NCBI GenBank assembly: GCA_014763905.1
Contig: JACXUN010000011.1
Coordinates: 1-13,638 of the forward strand
Direction: 5' to 3'
Length of the DNA: 13,638 bases
From: Campylobacterales bacterium
Lineage (GTDB): Bacteria; Campylobacterota; Campylobacteria; Campylobacterales; Sulfurovaceae
Part shown: one piece after another, positions 6,782 through 13,638 of the stretch
How the letters are laid out: every line of letters starts with the position of its first letter
Position numbering within the stretch: position 1 is the first letter of the stretch
Notes under the pieces: generated by a model
Told to the model about the DNA's origin: nothing
What the model saw: only the letters and a program-made list of their open reading frames with translations
Databases searched by the model: none
Made by a program: the position numbers and the translations under genes

Positions 6782-6811
6782 GAGAAATCCTCAGATAGCT
6801 TGGGATTTCTC
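6782..6811 (-). terminator. Hairpin between clpB and the TPR gene
   Basis: GAGAAATCC (6782-6790) and GGATTTCTC (6803-6811) make a perfect 9-bp stem with a 12-nt loop (one further T-G pair possible). It lies 22 nt after the clpB stop codon. No T-run follows on either strand, so it may be a weak terminator, an mRNA-stabilising 3' structure or a processing site. The rest of the 104-nt gap is AT-rich and may hold a promoter for the TPR gene, but none stands out. Confidence 0.4.
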
Positions 6812-6833
6812 ACGCTTTGAGGTTTAGATGATA

Positions 6834-9407
6834 TTATTCAATATGAACCGAAACCACGCCATCTTGGAGATCAAATGTCACCTTAGAACCCTCACTGACT
6901 TTCTCTTCTAATATCAATTCAGCCAAGCGATCCTCTACCTCATCATAGAGAGTTCGTTTCAGCGGTCTGGCACCATACACCGGATCAAATCCTACCTGTG
7001 CGATATAAGCTTTGACGGCATCGGTTAGCACAACCGTAATATCTCTCTCTACCAATTTTTTCTCAATACTTTTAAAGAGAATATCAACGATACTGGTAAT
7101 CGCTTCAAGATCAAGCGGGTTAAAGATCACAATATCATCCAACCGGTTTAAAAATTCCGGTTTGAAATATTTTTTCAGTTCGCTGTTAACTGCGGTTTCT
7201 CGTTCAGTCGAATCACTGTACTGCATAATCTTATCACTGGCGATATTGGAGGTCATAATAATAATCGTATTTTTAAAATCGATTGTCACCCCTTTATTAT
7301 CTGTCAAACGTCCGTCATCGAGTACTTGCAGCAAAGTATTAAAGACATCCGGGTGTGCCTTCTCGATCTCATCAAACAGTACGACGGAATATGGTTTTCG
7401 ACGTACCGCTTCGGTCAACTGTCCACCCTCCTCATATCCGACATATCCCGGAGGTGCTCCGACCAATCGGCTTGCGGCATGCTTTTCCATATACTCACTC
7501 ATATCGATTCGGATCAGTGATTTCTCAGAATCAAAGAGGAATTTTGCCAAGGTCTTTGCTACTTGGGTTTTACCAACACCGGTTGGACCCAAGAACATGA
7601 AGCTTCCGATCGGACGATTGGTATCGCTCAATCCGGCTTTATTGCGTTTGATCGCCCGGGCTACTGCTTTGAGAGCTTCGTCTTGACCGACCACCTCTTG
7701 ATTGAGAATCTTTTCGACATTGAGAATCTTATCTTTTTCACTCTGAAGCATCTTTTTGACTGGGATACCGGTCCATCGACTGACAATTCCTGCGATCATC
7801 TCTTCATCCACGGCATTTTTGAGCAAGGTTCCTTCACTCATCATGGTTGCCCATCTGGATTCTAGCTCTTTGAGTTTGGCTTGTTCAGTCGGGATTTGAC
7901 CATGTTGTATCTCTGCTACTTTAGAAAACTCACCCTCTCTTTGAGCGGCACTTGCTTTCACCTTTAGCTCTTCAATCGTATTTTTGATCTGAGCCACTTC
8001 ATTAAAGACACGCTTCTCATTCTCAAACCGGCTCTCCAGAGCCATCTTCTTCTCTTTGAGATCGGCTAACTCTTTTTCGATCTCAGCCAAACGAGCAGAG
8101 TTTTTATCACTCTTTTCCATCAAGAGAGCCTCTTTTTCAACCTGAATGGTAGAGAGTTCCCGTTTGGTTTTTGCCAATTCAGTCGGTTCACTCTCGATCT
8201 GCATTTTGAGTTCAGCCGCTGCTTCATCTATTAGGTCAATCGCTTTATCCGGCAAGAATCGATCCGTAATATAGCGATCACTCAATTTAGCAGCCGCTAC
8301 CAGTGCCGAATCGGTTATGGTCACATTATGATGCGATTCTAAACGCTCTTTGATCCCTCTGAGAATCTGCAACGCCTCATTGATCTTCGGTTCATCCACT
8401 TTGACCGGTTGGAAACGCCGTTGAAGTGCCACATCTTTTTCAAAATATTTACGATACTCTTTGAGAGTCGTGGCTCCAATCGTATGCAACTCGCCTCTCG
8501 CCAATGCCGGTTTGAGGATATTGGCGGCATCCATACTCCCTTCACTCGCTCCCGCTCCGACAATGGTATGAATCTCATCGATAAAGAGAATAATATTGGA
8601 TGCTTTTTTCACTTCGTCTATCACCGCTTTGAGTCGGTCTTCAAACTCTCCCCGATATTTGGCTCCGGCGATCAAGCGACTCATATCAAGTGAAATCACC
8701 CGCATATTTTGCAGACTTAACGGCACCTCTTTGTTGACAATTCGTTGAGCCAATCCTTCCACAATCGCTGTTTTACCGGTTCCTGGCTCACCGATGAGAA
8801 TCGGGTTATTTTTGGTCTTGCGAATCAAAATCTGCATCATTCGACTCACCTCTTCATCCCTGCCGATTACCGGATCCAAATCACCGTCGAGAGCTTTTTT
8901 ATTGAGATCAATCCCATATTGATCCAATGCCTCCAATGCTTCATCGGCACTTTGTGAGTCGATCGCTTTGCCGCCACGAATCGACTCTAATGTCTTTTTG
9001 AACTCATGAAGATCGAGATATTTCCCCAACGTATCTTTGAGAAAAGGAGCAGCGATATTCGCAATCAACCACGCATCTACCGACAGATACTGATCTCCGT
9101 TTGCGGTCATAACCCCTTCTGCTTGCTGAAGCGTTGCAATGGTTTTTTGCGATATGCGGATACTCTCTTTGGTGACACTCGAAACACTCGGAAGTTTTCC
9201 TGCCGCACTTTTAACCTCTAACTCTATGGCACTTTTATCCACACGCATTTTATTGAGTGCTTGATGTAATAATGAACTGGTATTGGCAAGCAATGCCCAA
9301 AGAATATGTAAAGGATCAACCTCTTGATTTTTATTATGTAAAGCCAATGAAACCCCTGCTTCCAGTGAAGCACTCATCTGATGGGTTAATTTTTCTAAGA
9401 TACTCAT
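6834..9407 (-). CDS. clpB: ClpB protein disaggregase (Hsp100)
   Basis: Hexameric AAA+ chaperone that threads aggregated proteins through its pore using ATP, together with DnaK. The 857-residue length equals that of E. coli ClpB. Order: N-domain (about 1-145); first AAA+ module with Walker A GEPGTGKT (206-213), pore loop YRGEFE (251-256) and Walker B FIDE (275-278); the long coiled-coil M-domain (about 405-525), which marks ClpB rather than ClpA or ClpC; second module with Walker A GPTGVGKT (607-614), pore loop GYVGYEEGG (654-662) and Walker B LFDE (677-680); then the C-terminal small domain (GARPLKRT). No IGL/IGF loop for ClpP is evident. The start has AAGGA about 12 nt upstream. A consensus sigma-70 promoter precedes it; the CIRCE and HAIR heat-shock operators were not found. 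Confidence 0.98.
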   Translation of the reverse strand: MSILEKLTHQMSASLEAGVSLALHNKNQEVDPLHILWALLANTSSLLHQALNKMRVDKSAIELEVKSAAGKLPSVSSVTKESIRISQKTIATLQQAEGVMTANGDQYLSVDAWLIANIAAPFLKDTLGKYLDLHEFKKTLESIRGGKAIDSQSADEALEALDQYGIDLNKKALDGDLDPVIGRDEEVSRMMQILIRKTKNNPILIGEPGTGKTAIVEGLAQRIVNKEVPLSLQNMRVISLDMSRLIAGAKYRGEFEDRLKAVIDEVKKASNIILFIDEIHTIVGAGASEGSMDAANILKPALARGELHTIGATTLKEYRKYFEKDVALQRRFQPVKVDEPKINEALQILRGIKERLESHHNVTITDSALVAAAKLSDRYITDRFLPDKAIDLIDEAAAELKMQIESEPTELAKTKRELSTIQVEKEALLMEKSDKNSARLAEIEKELADLKEKKMALESRFENEKRVFNEVAQIKNTIEELKVKASAAQREGEFSKVAEIQHGQIPTEQAKLKELESRWATMMSEGTLLKNAVDEEMIAGIVSRWTGIPVKKMLQSEKDKILNVEKILNQEVVGQDEALKAVARAIKRNKAGLSDTNRPIGSFMFLGPTGVGKTQVAKTLAKFLFDSEKSLIRIDMSEYMEKHAASRLVGAPPGYVGYEEGGQLTEAVRRKPYSVVLFDEIEKAHPDVFNTLLQVLDDGRLTDNKGVTIDFKNTIIIMTSNIASDKIMQYSDSTERETAVNSELKKYFKPEFLNRLDDIVIFNPLDLEAITSIVDILFKSIEKKLVERDITVVLTDAVKAYIAQVGFDPVYGARPLKRTLYDEVEDRLAELILEEKVSEGSKVTFDLQDGVVSVHIE

Positions 9408-9460
9408 AACTTTAATTATCCTTTTTAAATCAGTTTATTAACTAATCTTTAGTCTTTGTC

Positions 9461-9490
9461 ATTATACAAAGTTTAGTCACTTATTGTCAA
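9461..9490 (-). promoter_or_regulatory. Consensus sigma-70 promoter of clpB
   Basis: On the minus strand TTGACA (9485-9490) and TATAAT (9461-9466) are both perfect, with an 18-nt spacer. The start would lie near 9454, giving a leader of about 46 nt. The -10 box is flanked by the inverted pair CTTTG/CAAAG (9467-9471 and 9454-9458), and by two direct copies of GACTAAA (9472-9478 and 9448-9454). A promoter this strong in a stress gene usually needs a repressor; the flanking repeats are the natural candidate site. Confidence 0.75.
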
Positions 9491-9518
9491 GGTATAGGTC
9501 AAAAAGCATCAAAATAAT

Positions 9519-9547
9519 TTTTCATCTCCCCTTTATGTTAATATATT
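9519..9547 (+). promoter_or_regulatory. Possible promoter of the ctpA-pur operon
   Basis: TTTTCA (9519-9524) and TATATT (9542-9547) are 17 nt apart, matching the sigma-70 consensus at four and five of six positions. It would start transcription near 9554 and give a leader of about 60 nt containing the inverted repeat 9555-9576. In such AT-rich DNA this is only a candidate. Confidence 0.3.
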
Positions 9548-9615
9548 AGAGAACTTTTAGTAACATTTAACTAAAATATACCACTAAAAATTGACGGGAA
9601 TAATAAAATAGATAA

Positions 9616-10935
9616 ATGGTGAAAAAAAATAAAAAAGCTCTACTCTTTGGCTTTCTCTCTACTGTGACGGCATCACTGCTTCTGGTAAGTACAGCCCAGG
9701 CAGAGAGTCCATATAAGATTGATAACATTGATGAGATGGGGCAGACTTCCAAACTTGAAGCGTATCTAAAGTTTACGCGTATTGTCTCGATCATTGAGGA
9801 TCAGTATGTTGATGAACTTAACTCCAGCGATATTATTAACAAAGCACTCAAAGGGCTATTAACCAATCTGGATGCCCACTCCTCGTTTATGGATGCGGAA
9901 GAGTCCAAAGAGTTGCAAGTACAGACCAACGGTGAATTTGGCGGTTTGGGTATCAGTGTCGGAATGAAGGATGGAGCATTAACGGTTATCTCTCCGATCG
10001 AGGGTACACCGGCAGATAAAGCCGGTATAAAAGCCAATGATATTATCCTCAAAATCGATGATCAGGCTACTATCGGTATGAATATCGATAAGGCCGTCTC
10101 TATCATGCGAGGTAAACCGGGTACTCCGATTCAGTTGACTGTGATTCGAAAGGGGGAACCTAAACCGGTTGTGGTCGATATCGTACGAGATATTATTGAG
10201 ATTCAATCAGTTTATGCCAAAACCATCGGAGAGGATCTTCTCTATCTTCGTATCACCTCATTTGACCAAAAGGTCATAGAAGGCATTAAAAAGGCGATCA
10301 AAAAGCATCCAAAAGCCAAAGGGCTTCTTATTGACCTCAGAAACAATCCGGGCGGGTTGCTCAATCAAGCCATCGGAGTTGTCGATATGTTTGTCGATGA
10401 GGGAGTTATCGTCAGTCAAAAAGGAAAAGTAGCATCAGAAAACCTTTTCTATAACGCAACCAAAAACAACAGTGATACCAAAACACCATTAGTTATCCTA
10501 GTCAATGGTGGTAGTGCCAGTGCGAGTGAAATTGTATCAGGTGCGTTACAGGATCATAAGCGAGCCGTAGTCGTCGGAGAGAAAACTTTTGGAAAAGGTT
10601 CCGTACAGGTGGTTATGCCGGTTGGAAATGATGAGTCGTTACGCTTAACCATTGCCCGTTACTATCTACCAAGCGGTCGAACCATCCAAGCAGTCGGGGT
10701 TACGCCGGATATAGAAGTCGCTCCGGGAGAAATTAAACGATTTGAAGATCTTATCTCCATTAAAGAACGAGATCTACAAAAGCATCTTGAGAGTGAACTT
10801 GAAAAGGTAGACGGTGTAGCAGAAGAAGAGAAATCGGATGAGAACAAGACCATAATCACTGAAGAGCAGATGTATAAAGATGCCCAGCTCAAAAGTGCCG
10901 TTGACATCTTAAAAGCACTCATAATCAATAAATAG
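9616..10935 (+). CDS. ctpA: Carboxyl-terminal processing protease (S41 family), exported
   Basis: Periplasmic serine protease of 439 residues that trims proteins at their C-termini. A signal peptide (1-29) ends in AQA. A helical N-terminal region (about 45-100) leads to a PDZ domain (about 105-190, GLGISV and SPIEGTPADKAGI). The catalytic core follows: DLRNNPGGLL (240-249), nucleophile Ser302 in SASASEI, and general base Lys327 in TFGKGSVQ, 25 residues later as in E. coli Prc; Gln331 completes the CtpA-type triad. The C-terminus is a charged tail. The start has only a weak, distant ribosome site (GGGAA, about 15 nt before); a GTG one codon later is the alternative and changes little. purC follows after 32 nt without a terminator, so it probably heads the pur operon. 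In this family substrates include peptidoglycan hydrolases, which fits the wall enzymes nearby, but that link is inference. Confidence 0.93.
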   Translation: MVKKNKKALLFGFLSTVTASLLLVSTAQAESPYKIDNIDEMGQTSKLEAYLKFTRIVSIIEDQYVDELNSSDIINKALKGLLTNLDAHSSFMDAEESKELQVQTNGEFGGLGISVGMKDGALTVISPIEGTPADKAGIKANDIILKIDDQATIGMNIDKAVSIMRGKPGTPIQLTVIRKGEPKPVVVDIVRDIIEIQSVYAKTIGEDLLYLRITSFDQKVIEGIKKAIKKHPKAKGLLIDLRNNPGGLLNQAIGVVDMFVDEGVIVSQKGKVASENLFYNATKNNSDTKTPLVILVNGGSASASEIVSGALQDHKRAVVVGEKTFGKGSVQVVMPVGNDESLRLTIARYYLPSGRTIQAVGVTPDIEVAPGEIKRFEDLISIKERDLQKHLESELEKVDGVAEEEKSDENKTIITEEQMYKDAQLKSAVDILKALIINK

Positions 10936-10967
10936 TAGAAACTTTAACGTAAGGAAAAAGACAGTAG

Positions 10968-11687
10968 ATGAAAAAAAATGAACTACTCTACGAAGGCAAA
11001 GCAAAAAAAATCTGGACAACCGATGATGCAAGTTTGTTGATTTCAGAATTCAAAGACGACTTAACCGCCGGAAACGGTGCGATGAAGTCAAGTGAAGAGG
11101 GAAAAGGAGCACTCAATAATAAGATCTCAACTGAACTCTTTAAACTGCTTAATAACAAAGGGATTCCGACACACTTTGTCGAGATAATGGATGATAATCA
11201 CATGCTGCACAAAAAAGCTGAAGTGATTAAAATCGAAGTGATCGTTAGAAATATTGCAACCGGCAGCCTTAGCCGGAATCTCGGTATCCAAGACGGCAAA
11301 ATATTACCGTTTACTCTAGTTGAGTTTGATTATAAGAACGATGAATTGGGTGATCCAAAGCTTAATGATCAGCACTGTTTGATTTTAGAGCTGGTCAAAG
11401 ATACCAGTGAATTGGAATATATCCGATATATGGCACGAAAAATCAATGATATTCTCAAAGCGTTCTATGCTGAACGTGATCTTACACTGGTTGACTTCAA
11501 GCTTGAATTCGGTCGTGATCTCAACGGCAATATCATCCTCATCGATGAGTTGAGTCCGGATAACTTCAGACTCTGGGACGCACACTCTGGAGAAAAAATG
11601 GACAAAGACCGATTCAGGCAGGGATTAGGCGGACTCAAAGTGGCATACGAAGAGGTTTTAAATAGAATTTTAGGAGCAAAACAATAA
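10968..11687 (+). CDS. purC: SAICAR synthase PurC
   Basis: Phosphoribosylaminoimidazole-succinocarboxamide synthase, joining aspartate to CAIR with ATP in purine synthesis. The 239 residues match the single-domain bacterial enzyme. Signatures: YEGKAKKIW (8-16) nucleotide-binding start, [13 protein letters not shown] (28-40), [15 protein letters not shown] (93-107), [11 protein letters not shown] (123-133), VDFKLEFG (175-182) and [12 protein letters not shown] (193-204), the last being the main family signature. The ribosome site AAGGA lies about 11 nt before the ATG. The stop codon shares its last base with the purS start (TAATG, 11685-11689), so the genes are translationally coupled. Confidence 0.97.
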   Translation: MKKNELLYEGKAKKIWTTDDASLLISEFKDDLTAGNGAMKSSEEGKGALNNKISTELFKLLNNKGIPTHFVEIMDDNHMLHKKAEVIKIEVIVRNIATGSLSRNLGIQDGKILPFTLVEFDYKNDELGDPKLNDQHCLILELVKDTSELEYIRYMARKINDILKAFYAERDLTLVDFKLEFGRDLNGNIILIDELSPDNFRLWDAHSGEKMDKDRFRQGLGGLKVAYEEVLNRILGAKQ

Positions 11688-11926
11688 TGAAGGCAATTGT
11701 AAACATCTATCTCAAAGAGGGTGTTCTTGACCCACAAGGAAAAGCGATACACCATGCACTAGATGCAATGAATTTTCAAGGTGTCAAAGATGTTCGCATG
11801 GGAAAACAGATTATCCTTCAACTCGACAGTGAGAGTAAAGAAGCCGCATTAGCTGAAGTCACCAAAATGGCTGAAGATATTTTAGCCAATACCGTCATTG
11901 AAGATTATAGTATCGAGATTGTTTAA
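11687..11926 (+). CDS. purS: PurS subunit of FGAM synthase
   Basis: Small subunit (79 residues) of the three-part phosphoribosylformylglycinamidine synthase PurSQL. PurS helps assemble PurQ with PurL so that ammonia can pass between them. The sequence shows the usual fold and wording: IVNIYLKEGVLDPQGKAIHHAL (4-25), GVKDVRMGKQIILQL (32-46) and a C-terminal strand EDYSIEIV. TAGGAG upstream, about 10 nt before the ATG and inside the end of purC, is its ribosome site. purL is not in the window and must be elsewhere. The stop overlaps the purQ start by one base (TAATG). Confidence 0.95.
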   Translation: MKAIVNIYLKEGVLDPQGKAIHHALDAMNFQGVKDVRMGKQIILQLDSESKEAALAEVTKMAEDILANTVIEDYSIEIV

Positions 11927-12600
11927 TGAAAAATGTAGCCGTATTACAATTTCCCGGAACCAACTGCGACTATGATACCCGATATGCTTTTGAGAAACTT
12001 GGATGTACCGTAACAATTATTTGGCACAAAGCAACACAATTACCGGAGAAGACTGATCTGGTTGTTGTTCCCGGCGGTTTCTCTTATGGGGACTATCTTC
12101 GTTCAGGGGCGATTGCTCAATTTTCACCGATTATGGAAGCCGTTAAAGTATATGCTCAAAACGGTGGAAAGGTTTTGGGTATCTGTAACGGATTCCAAAT
12201 CCTTACCGAATCAGGTCTGCTTCCCGGAGCACTCAAACGCAATATCGGACTACACTTTATCTCCAAATATCAGACACTTAAAGTGGTTAACAATGACAAT
12301 GAATTTTTACAAAATTGTAACAAAGATGAAGTCCTCAATATTCCTATAGCACATGCCGATGGTAACTACTACATCGATGAAGAGGGATTCAAAGCCTTAG
12401 AGGAGAACGGTCAAATCTTACTGCGATACTGTAATGAACACGGAGAACCGATTGTTGTGAACGGTTCGGTTACCTCAATAGCGGGTGTTTGTAACCGTGA
12501 GAAAAATGTATTCGGTTTGATGCCGCATCCGGAAAGAGCGATGGAGTGTATCCTAGGTTCCACTGACGGGGTTAAGATGTTAGAGGGTCTTATCGCCTAA
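11926..12600 (+). CDS. purQ: PurQ glutaminase subunit of FGAM synthase
   Basis: Class I glutamine amidotransferase (224 residues) that releases ammonia from glutamine for PurL. The triad is intact: nucleophile Cys87 in LGICNGFQ, and His201 with Glu203 in LMPHPERAM. Other family blocks are FPGTNCDYDT (9-18) and VVPGGFSYGDYLRSGAIA (48-65). Length is normal for the stand-alone subunit in PurSQL organisms, in contrast to the fused PurL of enteric bacteria. It has no strong ribosome site of its own, so it probably depends on coupling to purS. Its TAA overlaps the ATG of the next gene, which encodes an envelope protein. Confidence 0.97.
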   Translation: MKNVAVLQFPGTNCDYDTRYAFEKLGCTVTIIWHKATQLPEKTDLVVVPGGFSYGDYLRSGAIAQFSPIMEAVKVYAQNGGKVLGICNGFQILTESGLLPGALKRNIGLHFISKYQTLKVVNNDNEFLQNCNKDEVLNIPIAHADGNYYIDEEGFKALEENGQILLRYCNEHGEPIVVNGSVTSIAGVCNREKNVFGLMPHPERAMECILGSTDGVKMLEGLIA

Positions 12601-13634
12601 TGGCTAGGGCTTTCGCTTCTTTTTTAAACTGGGGTATCCTCTTACTCCTTTTGATCGGTCAACTTGATGCTAATGATGTTGACTACAGTTATGTTCCCAA
12701 AAAAGTCTATCAAAAGCAGGTTTTTCCTATCAGTTTTTTGAGTAATAGCAGTGATGACGATACAATCCATTTTGAGTTTGTAGCTGAAAAAGATCCTATT
12801 CTTAACAAACCGGTAATTATCCGTAATGATGATAAAACCTTTTATACCTTTTATTTCAAAACTTCTCAACCATTTTTTAAAATCTCTGCGGTGAATGTCC
12901 AATTTAACGGACAGAGCAAAGTGCTTCCTGAAATCAATATCCCCGTCGTCAAACTACCGGATCATCCCAATTTTTGCGGTGTGATTGCAGCCGGCTTAAA
13001 GGTCAAAAGTTATCAAGCATCCGTTTATGATGAAAAGACCAATCTCATCGCCGTCTCTTTGGAGGCACATGATGCCAACTTAGAAGATATGTATGTCCCT
13101 GAAGCCCTTAAAGATGGTTTAGAAAATCTTAGACGTACCGGTTCTTTAATGGAAGCCGACTACTATATTGTGCTGCCTTCCGATCAAACCAAGCTCAAAT
13201 TTTCTTACTTTGATACCATCAAAGAGATATTCGTAGATCGAGAGATTCCCATCAGTATTGAGGAGGGATCAGTCGCTGCACAAACCGACCTGAACCCCAA
13301 AGATGATAATTTTGAGACGCTTAAAAAATATACGCTGATTGGATTGGGGGTTCTCTTTGTTCTTCTCTTTATCTGGAAACGAGATTTCTTCTATCTCATT
13401 ATGGGGGTAGTTGCCGCTGCAATTTTGCTTACTTTTTTTATTCCGTTAGAGAAGATTTGCGTCAAATCCGGAGCTCCGATCTATATCATACCGGCTAAAA
13501 ATAGTACGATAAGCTTGCACGTCGATCAAGAATATCATACAACCAAACTGGGTGAACGAGGCGATTATAGTAAGATAGAATACCGAAACGGCATTATTGG
13601 ATGGATCAAAAATGAAGATCTTTGCAAAAATTAG
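12600..13634 (+). CDS. Membrane protein with large periplasmic part and C-terminal SH3-like domain, function unknown
   Basis: Protein of 344 residues. A signal peptide or N-terminal membrane helix (about 8-24) precedes a beta-rich periplasmic region (about 26-225) that begins VDYSYVPKKVYQKQVFPISF, a wording reminiscent of the immunoglobulin-like repeats of BatD-type proteins. Two adjacent membrane helices follow (about 244-259 and 262-283, joined by KRDFF), then a bacterial SH3-like domain (about 286-341, with CVKSGAPIYIIPAKNS and NGIIGWIKNEDL) that should again face the periplasm. SH3-like domains often bind peptidoglycan. The ATG shares a base with the purQ stop (TAATG, 12598-12602), and GAGGG about 10 nt upstream serves as ribosome site. 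The gene appears complete, with TAG four bases before the window end. As I recall, C. jejuni has a periplasmic protein gene in the same place. No function is assigned; its link with the pur genes is only by position. Confidence 0.85.
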   Translation: MARAFASFLNWGILLLLLIGQLDANDVDYSYVPKKVYQKQVFPISFLSNSSDDDTIHFEFVAEKDPILNKPVIIRNDDKTFYTFYFKTSQPFFKISAVNVQFNGQSKVLPEINIPVVKLPDHPNFCGVIAAGLKVKSYQASVYDEKTNLIAVSLEAHDANLEDMYVPEALKDGLENLRRTGSLMEADYYIVLPSDQTKLKFSYFDTIKEIFVDREIPISIEEGSVAAQTDLNPKDDNFETLKKYTLIGLGVLFVLLFIWKRDFFYLIMGVVAAAILLTFFIPLEKICVKSGAPIYIIPAKNSTISLHVDQEYHTTKLGERGDYSKIEYRNGIIGWIKNEDLCKN

Positions 13635-13638
13635 ATTT

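Larger units (their letters stand above)
9448..9588. promoter_or_regulatory. Cluster of five ACTAAA/TTTAGT motifs in the clpB-ctpA divergent region
   Basis: TTTAGT is found at 9448-9453, 9472-9477 and 9556-9561, and its complement ACTAAA at 9570-9575 and 9583-9588. The copies at 9555-9561 and 9570-9576 form a perfect 7-bp inverted repeat with an 8-nt spacer. Given the base composition I would expect less than one copy in 208 bp. Two copies bracket the clpB -10 and three lie in the presumed ctpA leader. A shared operator is inferred; the AT-rich sequence makes some chance hits possible. Confidence 0.4.

Noticed and set aside
7012..7686. A long open frame (224 codons) on plus, antisense to clpB
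   Set aside because: It lies wholly within the strongly conserved second AAA+ module of clpB, is rich in Ser/Ile as expected for an antisense shadow, and has no known domain.
9408..9615. CIRCE (TTAGCACTC-N9-GAGTGCTAA) or HAIR (CTTGAGT-N7-ACTCAAG) heat-shock operator before clpB
   Set aside because: Neither half-site is found in the region; the nearest symmetric feature is the unrelated CTTTG/CAAAG pair.
10936..10967. Purine riboswitch or PurR-type site before purC
   Set aside because: The gap is only 32 nt, too short for an aptamer, and no inverted repeat is seen in it.
1..13638. tRNA, rRNA, CRISPR array, insertion sequence or defence genes
   Set aside because: Nearly all DNA is accounted for by full-length genes; no regular direct repeats, transposase, nuclease or tRNA-like cloverleaf was noticed on reading both strands.

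Overview
The window looks like chromosomal DNA of a free-living Campylobacterota (Epsilonproteobacteria), most like the Sulfurovum/Sulfurimonas type. The grounds are a low to moderate GC content, the ctpA-purC-purS-purQ-SH3 protein order next to a divergent clpB, a PdxA of the GDLNGIG type, and the style of the envelope proteins. As I recall, C. jejuni has a matching block (clpB, a short gene, a Ctp protease, purC, purS, purQ and a periplasmic protein), but I could not check this here. I see no rRNA, tRNA, CRISPR array, insertion sequence or prophage gene. No gap between genes exceeds about 210 bases.

Left third (1-4907), from left to right: an L,D-transpeptidase-like lipoprotein on the minus strand; a nested palindromic intergenic element; an NhaC-family antiporter on plus; the zinc-ribbon protein YjdM on plus; a CDP-alcohol phosphatidyltransferase on minus; then a second L,D-transpeptidase lipoprotein on plus, joined with a 1-nt gap to pdxA (vitamin B6 synthesis). 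The themes are cell wall, membrane lipid and ion homeostasis.

Middle (4889-9407), all minus strand: clpB, then a tight three-gene unit made of a membrane-anchored TPR protein, a 73-residue four-cysteine protein and a membrane PAS-GGDEF diguanylate cyclase. The last gene overlaps the end of pdxA tail to tail. The three-gene unit is the best candidate for something not yet described, since two of its three members have no recognised job.

Right part (9408-13634): a 208-bp divergent control region carries a consensus sigma-70 promoter for clpB and five copies of ACTAAA/TTTAGT. It is followed by a plus-strand operon ctpA-purC-purS-purQ-(SH3 membrane protein). The last three junctions are all TAATG stop/start overlaps, so purine synthesis is translationally linked to an envelope protein of unknown role.

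Most of the window is ordinary housekeeping. The items most worth a second look are the nested hairpin at 779-856, the clpB/ctpA control region, the TPR/Zn/cyclase unit and the SH3 protein fused by overlap to the pur genes.
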